A DNA stretch of 64,000 nucleotides from PCPOR2b sp965220385 (GTDB taxonomy: Bacteria; Poribacteria; WGA-4E; PCPOR2b). The DNA is taken from the NCBI GenBank assembly GCA_965220385.1, contig OZ244825.1:3162001-3226000 (forward strand), read 5' to 3'. Positions 54,101-60,407 of the stretch are shown piece after piece. The translations under genes and the position numbers were made by a program. The stretch's first letter is position 1, and each line of letters begins with the position of its first letter. The notes beneath the pieces are model-generated. The model made no database searches. It was not told where the DNA came from and saw only the letters and a program-made list of their open reading frames with translations.

Positions 54101-56318
54101 CGACGATATGCCGAACGATTGGAATTTTCGGATCTCGCAGCGACTGGCTCCGGGTCGCTATCTCCTGAAGTTGGCACCCGTTGGGGAAAATTACGGGGGT
54201 GTTGAGGTCACCATGAAATTCCGTGGGCAGCGCACGCTTCCTGAACGGGGTATCCCGCCGTTTACGGTGGAGGAAAACCTTGGGGAGAAGGTGTTAGCGA
54301 TCCCCTTGGAGATTGAAGGCGCGGAATCCATTGTGGGGATTACAGTCAATGGCTCTCCGTCCTCGACCGTAGCTGAAATAGGCGGCTTGGGGGTTGCTCT
54401 GGTAAAGGGTGCACGTACACTGTACGAAGGACAAATGAATGACGATCAACCCTCGACGTTCTACATCCCTTTACAAGCGGAAACCCCCTATCAGATCCTG
54501 CTCTGGGGATTGGGGGATTTTACAGGGGAAGCGATGTTAGATGTTGTTCCGCTTACAATCAAACCGGTCTCCGTACAGCCGGAACAGACTGAATTCCTTT
54601 TGCCACCATACGCGGAACCGATTGCGTTGGAACTGACCAAAGCCGATCAACAGAGTTATTGGGCAAATGAGGTTAGCGGAGCGCCACTGCATTTCTCCTC
54701 TATCCCAGAGACACCTTTCGAGACTGTTGGGGACACACCGGCAGTGATGCGTGATGGGCGCGGTTGGTTAATTCTGACCCCTTATGATAAAACCCAGCAC
54801 CTTACCCTTGAACCCTCTGCGTTAGTACCCGGAACGGTTAAAACGGTTGAATTGGGACAACTGCCATTCGCCTTCGATCTGAAAAACGAGAATGATGGTC
54901 CCCTGTTGTTGGAAGTAAACTCCATCGGGGGGCAGATTGGGGCGATGGCTTACGCATCTGAAAGTCAGTTCGGATCAAAATTTCACTGGGGTGGGATGGA
55001 GATGACGCCATCTGAAACGGTGGTAGCGGTGCCCGATAAAGGAAAGTACCGCGCCAAAATCTGGCAAACACACGAAACAGTTACGACAGAAAACATCCAC
55101 CTTAACACACACGGCTTTCGGACGGAAGACCGGATACGGTTTGGCAAAGCGCGCTCGTATGAGAGACCGCTCAAGCCCGGCAGCGCCAAGAGCTTTGTCC
55201 TCGATAAATCCCGTCAGACGTACGAATTATTGCTCACCGGTGGCTTGGTTGCGTTTGTATGGGATGGGAAACAGACGGTGGCGCTCGTAGCCGCATACGG
55301 CAATACTCAGGAATCGATCACCGTCCGTGGCGGAGAACTGTTCATCGTCAACCGGGGCGACGAAGCGGGGCTATTCCGCGTCGAAAGGAAGAGAGAATCT
55401 GCGCAGACCGTGCAGGACTTTGACCCCAAAAAGGGCTTTGAAGGTGTTTTCGCCGAAGCTGGCACCGTATCACTGCTGATAGGCGGGCTAAAAGATAGGA
55501 AAGAACTCTTTGTGGCAGGGGATGCGGTGAGGAGTCGACTCTTAGGGAACGATGGGGTTATCCGCGAAAGCAAGCGTTTTCGACCAAGTCGGGCAAAGGG
55601 GATACTTGAAATCTCATACGAGGCCGGTTACGTCAAGGTCTGGGAAGCCAAGCCGCAGGAGAAAGATCTGACTTTTCTGGGCAAGAAGCCACGCAGAGCG
55701 AAAGGTCTCTCCAGCGGTCTAACAAAATTAGAAAACAAATCGCAACGCTGGACGTTCGACTTGGATCGGCCCGCTTACATTGTGGCTGATACAGACAGAC
55801 CGGGAATAACGGCACTTTTGGCAGATCAAAAGGTGTTGACTACAAGTATCGGAAGCAGCAGAGGCAGGCAGTTGGGTTATTTTCTACCAGCGGGGGATTA
55901 TCAACTGTGGACGCGACCCCTGAAGGACACGACACAGGCGGGGACTATGCGTTTCCTGAAGATTTTCCCGAAACCGCTGGAAACCGTATCTGACAGTCCC
56001 CGGCTAATTCGCCCCGGCGAGATCCAAGTTTTCACGTTCCGCGTTACGGTTAAGGGAAAAGTCGGGGTTGGCATCCGTACTGAGAGCGATCAACTTGATG
56101 CCAAACTTTATGACAGCCAATTTAAGCGGTTGGGATCCAGTCCTGCGATGATTCAGGAACTGGAACCGGGGGATTATCTGCTGACGGTTGAAACAACTCC
56201 ACAGGCAGCGGCGCCGATCCAATATACGCCCGTGGTACTTGGACACACCGGGGGCAGGCAGGAGATACCGGAGGAAGTTATCGGTGGATACTTGACGCAA
56301 ACTACTGGGGAGGAGTAA
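51126..56318 (+). CDS. Giant exported protein of repeated beta-sandwich (PPC-like) modules, function unknown
   Basis: A 1730-residue protein with a signal peptide (MQGKTWRRALWLALVYMTIS, then TSVFGE). The body repeats short beta-strand units of the form PGRYSLQARS, KGTYKIRLRS, PGLYRLTFYG, PGAYHVTVQT, PGRYRLRTLG, PGRYLLKLAP and AGDYQLWTRP, spaced by about 90-140 residues. This pattern is that of pre-peptidase C-terminal (PPC)-like jelly-roll domains; I estimate about a dozen, without alignment. No enzyme motif, cell-wall anchor or sorting tail is seen. A role as an extracellular binding or scaffold protein is inferred. It may begin an envelope cluster, since lpxB follows after 55 bp. Confidence 0.75.
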   Translation: MQGKTWRRALWLALVYMTISTSVFGETEGELPRLEQTEFAAHGMNETLLHIAAPGRYSLQARSDQGTKIEIVDRMAGPFSVAGRAGERDGRLDLILDKGTYKIRLRSHKEGVGRLTLAVHPFVEIGSPDQLLSPDAYQIESGSLEDLQQRSFWLHLKNRQILRLEAIGRNLKDCRLWRDGVWLEDTEPRLSTYEPVNGQPMSYTEFYHDLNPGLYRLTFYGGAALAWANDSGEHPLFLRMGHRELGSSGRQIITISPFGREAYVVPAKTDFFQISRTDKKATKLLVKRWEEKAGRHGGRDQASITKESRNPWAVVRTREDKRKKWITVQGNPGDRVVLTYFPDDRVFSIESGDYWISSLHSTEGQDAIDVTGIISHPTQKIPVDGQVLTVGLNTPMVTGKFNLLGNTSLFLKLEDAGTYVIEESEASAARGRYRLEPFMFKRPRNYRSPPFQSPGQALELIQGFYKLTIRPDGSKGILSFILRQKDGDVGDLQTDSSLRKQSLLLPKVNLPERRELYTLELNRRHSVATGIIVRSLPMDLSEPLPVILNPGQSVPIYMEVGKQSTLVVDTDKETPFLLATDSPQWPAIAAGAVLPAGLYLFNLKNSGTETALFTLKAVPIQPTTELIPEDLRRQLEKSKPFPQLTEHKPVYAAFERNQKRHFTLSVEEPSLYRLETSGRLATQLTVRTALVTQLFTAEENGIGRNALVQRYLRPGAYHVTVQTRGKSRGRAGIHLRRTDLLEDELTVDAVKKTHLKPDVALRYTLTIDEPGRYRLRTLGLGKTFSRRLEDKGEWPLTWPRSRRTYTEHFEPGIYYYYTLPRPVESTRITTLTRIVEKQERVGKGPHPISFNETVKMTWREEAGRPPDIFTTEITAPVDVTINLSGEMEGDLRLRGETGDARVIAGGSPWRGTLQPGRYKIAVRSVREDNLLPYTLQIETSELIPGLRQSVDLPADLTVRLGTPGIVDLFSFGTTDVRGSLWDETGTRLLAQNDDMPNDWNFRISQRLAPGRYLLKLAPVGENYGGVEVTMKFRGQRTLPERGIPPFTVEENLGEKVLAIPLEIEGAESIVGITVNGSPSSTVAEIGGLGVALVKGARTLYEGQMNDDQPSTFYIPLQAETPYQILLWGLGDFTGEAMLDVVPLTIKPVSVQPEQTEFLLPPYAEPIALELTKADQQSYWANEVSGAPLHFSSIPETPFETVGDTPAVMRDGRGWLILTPYDKTQHLTLEPSALVPGTVKTVELGQLPFAFDLKNENDGPLLLEVNSIGGQIGAMAYASESQFGSKFHWGGMEMTPSETVVAVPDKGKYRAKIWQTHETVTTENIHLNTHGFRTEDRIRFGKARSYERPLKPGSAKSFVLDKSRQTYELLLTGGLVAFVWDGKQTVALVAAYGNTQESITVRGGELFIVNRGDEAGLFRVERKRESAQTVQDFDPKKGFEGVFAEAGTVSLLIGGLKDRKELFVAGDAVRSRLLGNDGVIRESKRFRPSRAKGILEISYEAGYVKVWEAKPQEKDLTFLGKKPRRAKGLSSGLTKLENKSQRWTFDLDRPAYIVADTDRPGITALLADQKVLTTSIGSSRGRQLGYFLPAGDYQLWTRPLKDTTQAGTMRFLKIFPKPLETVSDSPRLIRPGEIQVFTFRVTVKGKVGVGIRTESDQLDAKLYDSQFKRLGSSPAMIQELEPGDYLLTVETTPQAAAPIQYTPVVLGHTGGRQEIPEEVIGGYLTQTTGEE

Positions 56319-56373
56319 GAATTCACGAAACCTATGATTAATCCATCAGTCCGCTCACACATGAGGCAATACG

Positions 56374-57489
56374 ATGCAAACGATTATGATTATCGCCGGT
56401 GAGCCGTCCGGTGATCTCCAAGCCTCTCGTGTAGCTGCCGCGCTAAAGGAACTCGCTCCCGATTTAACGCTACTAGGCATGGGAGGCGACCTGATGGAGG
56501 CAGCGGGGGTTGAACTGATCTATCATATTCGTGACTCGGCGGTGATGGGAATCGGTGAAGTGTTTACCGCGATCCCTGCGTTCCTGAAGAAGCGCAAACA
56601 TCTCAAACGTTTGATTCGTGTGAAACGCCCTGACGCTGTGGTATTGGTCGATTTTGGTGATTTCAACATGCCTTTGGCACGTTTCGCCCATCGTTTGGGG
56701 ATTCCGGTTATCTACTACATTCCCCCGAAGGCGTGGGCATGGCGGGCGAGCCGTGCAAAAAAGATCGCTAAGACAACAACCGCTGTCGCCTCAATCTTTC
56801 CATTTGCAGCGGAATTTTACCGGGAGGCGGGGGCAAATGTTGCGTTTGTCGGTCATCCCTTGTTGGACTTTGCTCGAACCGATCTGAGCTGCGCGGAAGC
56901 CCGTCAGGCGGTCGGCTTGGATGAAAACCGTCCTGTGCTTGGGCTGATGCCCGGCAGCCGTCGTCGCGAGGTTGAGCGTATTTTGCCGGTGATGTTAGAG
57001 GTTACAGATCAGATAGGTCAGGTTGTGCCAGACTGCCAATTTATTCTCCCACTTGCCCCTGGGATTGATGCGACGACGCTGCCAGAAACGTCGTCTGTCA
57101 AGGTTGTGGAGGGGAGCGTATATGAAGCAATGCGTGCCTCAGATCTGATGCTAATTGCGTCCGGGACAGCCACCCTTGAAGCAACCTGCTTAGGCACACC
57201 GATGATCGTGGTCTACAAGATGTCGAGGTTATCGTGGCACATCCTCAGAGCGCTCGTTAAAATGGAGCTTAGCGGATTGCCCAATGTCATCGCAGGGCGT
57301 GAAATTGTGCCAGAGCTACTTCAAAATCAAGTGACCGCAGAACGGATCGCCCCCATCGCCCTTGAGCTGCTACAGAACGGTAAAAAGCGAGAAGCGCAGC
57401 AAGAAACCTTGCGGTGGGTGTACGAGCAGTTGGGAGACCCCGGCGCGGCGAAACGAACCGCTCAATTGATACTGAGCTACATCAAATGA
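56374..57489 (+). CDS. lpxB: Lipid-A-disaccharide synthase
   Basis: A 371-residue GT19 glycosyltransferase. It joins UDP-2,3-diacylglucosamine to lipid X to form the lipid A disaccharide at the inner face of the inner membrane. Family features: opening TIMIIAGEPSGDLQAS, LLGMGGDLMEAAGVELI, VLVDFGDFNMPLARF, YYIPPKAWAWRASRAKKI, VGHPLLDF, LMPGSRRREVERILPVM and SGTATLEATCLGTPMIVVYK. Length is normal. ATG 56374 follows GAGGCA. Operon with the NUDIX gene (12 bp) and near lpxK; its presence shows an LPS-type outer membrane. Confidence 0.96.
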   Translation: MQTIMIIAGEPSGDLQASRVAAALKELAPDLTLLGMGGDLMEAAGVELIYHIRDSAVMGIGEVFTAIPAFLKKRKHLKRLIRVKRPDAVVLVDFGDFNMPLARFAHRLGIPVIYYIPPKAWAWRASRAKKIAKTTTAVASIFPFAAEFYREAGANVAFVGHPLLDFARTDLSCAEARQAVGLDENRPVLGLMPGSRRREVERILPVMLEVTDQIGQVVPDCQFILPLAPGIDATTLPETSSVKVVEGSVYEAMRASDLMLIASGTATLEATCLGTPMIVVYKMSRLSWHILRALVKMELSGLPNVIAGREIVPELLQNQVTAERIAPIALELLQNGKKREAQQETLRWVYEQLGDPGAAKRTAQLILSYIK

Positions 57490-57501
57490 GGAGAAATTTG
57501 G

Positions 57502-57969
57502 ATGATTGACGAAAGTTGGTACAAGCGCCCGCCCGGCGTTAGTGATCGGACCTCTTCGGGCGGCGTGGTCGTACGGATAGCAGATGGACAAATCTATGTT
57601 GCCCTTGTCGGGGAACTTGGACTCGCGGAGCGGGTTTTACCTAAAGGCGGTGTCGAACCTGGTGAGAGTTTAGAGGAGGCAGCTCGAAGGGAAATAGAAG
57701 AGGAGGCGGGATTATCCTCGTTAGAACTGATAGAAAAGCTGGGGGTCCGAGGGCGCCTCTCGTATGACAAAGTCTGCTGGATCACAACTCACTATTTCCT
57801 CTTTGTCACAGAACAGGTAGAAGGTACTCCAACCGATGTTGAACACCACTACGAGCTTGCGTGGCATCCAATTGGGGAACTCCCAGCGATATTTTGGCAA
57901 GAACAACGGGAACTGATAGAAACAAACCGGGATAAGATTGTTGGGCTTATTGAACAAGACTCAACCTAA
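57502..57969 (+). CDS. NUDIX hydrolase
   Basis: A 155-residue cytosolic protein with a complete NUDIX box at residues 49-71 (GGVEPGESLEEAARREIEEE then AGL), fitting GX5EX7REUXEEXGU. NUDIX enzymes cleave nucleoside diphosphates linked to another group, using Mg2+ or Mn2+; the substrate cannot be read. A SSGGVVVRIADGQIYVALVG strand region precedes the box. ATG 57502 has GAGGAG upstream. Its place between lpxB and lpxK may be chance or reflect a nucleotide-sugar or lipid precursor role. Confidence 0.9.
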   Translation: MIDESWYKRPPGVSDRTSSGGVVVRIADGQIYVALVGELGLAERVLPKGGVEPGESLEEAARREIEEEAGLSSLELIEKLGVRGRLSYDKVCWITTHYFLFVTEQVEGTPTDVEHHYELAWHPIGELPAIFWQEQRELIETNRDKIVGLIEQDST

Positions 57970-58099
57970 AGCGAACACGTGAAACGTGAATACTACTCGT
58001 TCATGGGTTCATCAGTTCATTGATACAGTTGGGTTAGAGCACCTGATCTGCATTTCCTGTTGCATAATTTCTTAATATGAGCATCTATCAGAATCATTC

Positions 58100-59221
58100 A
58101 TGAAGGATTATCTGTACGCTATCATTACAGGCAGGACGGCGGGAGTTGTTCCGTCCTTTCTGCGCGGCTTGTTGACCCCATTGAGCCACATCTATGCTGT
58201 GGCACTCAAGATGCGTGGTTGGCTCTACGATTGCGGATTTATGAGACAGAAACAACTTCCCTGTGGGGTGATTAGCGTCGGGAATATTGTCGCAGGCGGC
58301 ACAGGCAAAACCCCTGCGGTCATCTGGATAGCAAAATATCTCCAGAGCGAAGGCTTTCAGGTAGGTGTACTCCTACGTGGTTATGGTCGAGACGGTCCTC
58401 ATTCAGTCGCCGTGGTGTCCGATGGGAAGCAGATTTTGACCGCCTCGACAGAGAGCGGGGATGAGGCTGGGATGATAGCGTGTAAACTGCCGGGTGTCCC
58501 CATCGTGGTCGGGGACGATCGCTACGCCGCGGGCCTTGAGGTACTCGAACTCTGGGGGCATACAAATGGTGTGCTTATCTTGGACGACGGTTTTCAGCGG
58601 TGGCAGCTGGCGCGGGATTTGGACATCGTTACAGTTGACGGCATCCAGCCCTTTGGGACCAGGAAATTGCTCCCAGCGGGGACGCTACGCGAACCGAAGA
58701 CGGCTTTGAGACGAGCAGATATGCTCCTGTTGACGCGGATGGATCTTGCGACAGAATCTATCAACTTTGAGCGACTTGTAGATGGGAAACAGATCTTCGA
58801 GAGTTGTCACCAACCCACGCGGTTATATCAACTGAGCAACGGCGAAGCGTGTGCGTTGGATCTGCTAAAAGGACAGCGTATCCTTGCGGTATGTGGAATC
58901 GGCAATCCCGAAGCCTTTGCCGGAACGCTTCGTCAGTTTGAACCGAAGACTGTGGAGTTGTTAGCATTTCCTGATCATCATTGGTACTCGCCAGCAGACA
59001 TCAGCAAGATTCGTGCGAGGGCACACGAGGTTGGAGCGGACATCGTTGTAACAACCGAGAAGGATTCGCAGAAACTGGAAGCCTTGGCAGCAACAACCTC
59101 CTTGCAGGCAGAAACAGCCCAGTTTTTTGTGTTAGAAATTGAACTCCAAATTCTGACAAATATAGAAGCCTTAAAAGAACGGTTACAGCAGGTCGCCGCT
59201 GAAGCGAAATCGGAATTATAG
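58100..59221 (+). CDS. lpxK: Tetraacyldisaccharide 4'-kinase
   Basis: A 373-residue membrane-associated kinase that phosphorylates the 4' position of the lipid A disaccharide. Walker A-like VAGGTGKTP lies at residues 64-72, in the family context VISVGNIVAGGTGKTP; LILDDGFQRWQLARDLDIV and the C-terminal VVTTEKDSQKLE also match. The N-terminus has the usual hydrophobic helix (LLTPLSHIYAVALKMRG). The stop codon TAG (59219-59221) is the first three bases of a MITE-like element, so the present C-terminus (KSEL) was set by that insertion. The functional core is complete. Confidence 0.94.
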   Translation: MKDYLYAIITGRTAGVVPSFLRGLLTPLSHIYAVALKMRGWLYDCGFMRQKQLPCGVISVGNIVAGGTGKTPAVIWIAKYLQSEGFQVGVLLRGYGRDGPHSVAVVSDGKQILTASTESGDEAGMIACKLPGVPIVVGDDRYAAGLEVLELWGHTNGVLILDDGFQRWQLARDLDIVTVDGIQPFGTRKLLPAGTLREPKTALRRADMLLLTRMDLATESINFERLVDGKQIFESCHQPTRLYQLSNGEACALDLLKGQRILAVCGIGNPEAFAGTLRQFEPKTVELLAFPDHHWYSPADISKIRARAHEVGADIVVTTEKDSQKLEALAATTSLQAETAQFFVLEIELQILTNIEALKERLQQVAAEAKSEL

Positions 59222-59463
59222 TAGATTTTAGAATGACTTAGACACTCCAGACCGAATCGCATTGCCCCAGGCCCAGTAGGTGCGGTTTCTAACCGCACGG
59301 GACAGGACACGGGGAGCGAAAACGTCTATCTGTTTTTAGACTTTGCTATACTTATGCACTTTCGATGTACAACTAACCCCCTAAATCCTCTTATCAGGGA
59401 AACTTTTGAGACCTCGCTAAGAGGAACTACCAGTGAACGTCTACTTACTTCTCTAATTCACCA
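59219..59463. mobile_element. MITE-like element(s) between lpxK and the rluA-type gene (copy D and a second right end)
   Basis: The left end TAGTAGATTTTAGAATGACT directly follows the target TA (59217-59218). One right end, GTTTTTAGACTTTGCTA, stops at 59348 and is followed by TA, giving a 130-bp unit with a TA duplication; its interior holds a GGTGCGGTT/AACCGCAC hairpin. A second right end, TCTCTAATTCACCA, stops at 59463, also followed by TA, and is the inverse of copy B's left end. The arrangement looks nested or tandem. No ORF. Confidence 0.68.
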
Positions 59464-59478
59464 TAAAGGGATAGGGGA

Positions 59479-60177
59479 ATGACAGCAGGTTATGCGCCTG
59501 CGCTTTATCTACATCGCAAACTATTGAAAGTCCTTTATACTGATAATCATCTCCTCGTCGTACGTAAACCAGCGGGCATGTTGGTGCAAGGCGATCGTAC
59601 CGGCGACACCTCGCTTTTTGATTATGGCAGGGAGTATATAAGAGATAAGTTCAATAAGCCCGGCAATGTTTATTTGGGACTTGTCCATCGGCTTGATAGG
59701 CCGACATCGGGTGTCGTTGTGTTTGCGTTGACCTCCAAAGCGGCGAGTCGGTTGTCCGAGCAGTTTCGGGTGGGGAGTGTCCGAAAAGTCTATTGGACAC
59801 TTGTTCAAGGCAAAACCCCGCCTGACGGGACGCTGATAGATCGGATGCATCGCCACGGTCGCACGAGCCATATAGCCAAAGGTGATCGTGGTCAGCATGC
59901 AGAACTATCCTTTCGGCGGCTGCGGTATCACAAAGGTGTGTCTTGGGTTGAGATTGAGCTGGGGACGGGCAGACACCATCAGATCCGCGTACAATTTTCA
60001 CATCGTGGCCACCCGGTGATTGGCGATTTTCGGTACGGGTCTAAAATCAAATTTGGACAGAAAGCCTTGGCTCTACACGCCCGATCGCTTACCATCAATC
60101 ATCCCACGCGAAAAGAAGAGATGACCTTCGTGGCAGGGTTAGAGCCCTTTTGGCCCAAACAGTTTAGAACCGTGTAA
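59479..60177 (+). CDS. RluA-family pseudouridine synthase
   Basis: A 232-residue RNA-modifying enzyme. HRLDRPTSGVV holds the catalytic Asp73; VVRKPAGMLVQGD is motif I and ELGTGRHHQIRVQFSHRGHPVIGD is the C-terminal block. It converts uridine to pseudouridine in rRNA or tRNA; it is a short form without an S4 domain, so the exact target is unclear. ATG 59479 begins 16 bp after the end of the adjacent MITE-like element, so the 5' leader is partly element-derived. Transcription may come from lpxK or from within the element. Confidence 0.9.
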   Translation: MTAGYAPALYLHRKLLKVLYTDNHLLVVRKPAGMLVQGDRTGDTSLFDYGREYIRDKFNKPGNVYLGLVHRLDRPTSGVVVFALTSKAASRLSEQFRVGSVRKVYWTLVQGKTPPDGTLIDRMHRHGRTSHIAKGDRGQHAELSFRRLRYHKGVSWVEIELGTGRHHQIRVQFSHRGHPVIGDFRYGSKIKFGQKALALHARSLTINHPTRKEEMTFVAGLEPFWPKQFRTV

Positions 60178-60271
60178 CGTTACGTTCAAGGTCTAAAACC
60201 GCTATAAACAGGGATTCAGCATCTTTGGAGATCACTTTCCTAATGTCACCGCTGCTGACGCTTAGTATGGT

Positions 60272-60300
60272 GTTGGGTTTGACTCCCGTTCAACCCCAAC
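60272..60300. repeat. GTTGGG hairpin in the gap before the VWA gene
   Basis: GTTGGGTTTGA (60272-60282) faces TTCAACCCCAAC (60289-60300), an imperfect hairpin with a short loop. A REP-like remnant (GTAGGAGGGAACGCC) lies at about 60331. The rest of 60178-60407 shows nothing recognisable. Confidence 0.4.
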
Positions 60301-60407
60301 CTACACGGTTTGCTCTGTCGGAGAACGGACAGTAGGAGGGAACGCCGTCCCTATGAAAACAGTGACGGTTGTTGAAAAACGAGCAACTTAGACTGTTATA
60401 TTCAGAT

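Noticed and set aside
60369..60407. TTG start for the VWA protein
   Set aside because: ATG 60408 lies at the start of the first membrane span; the 13 extra residues add no recognised sequence.
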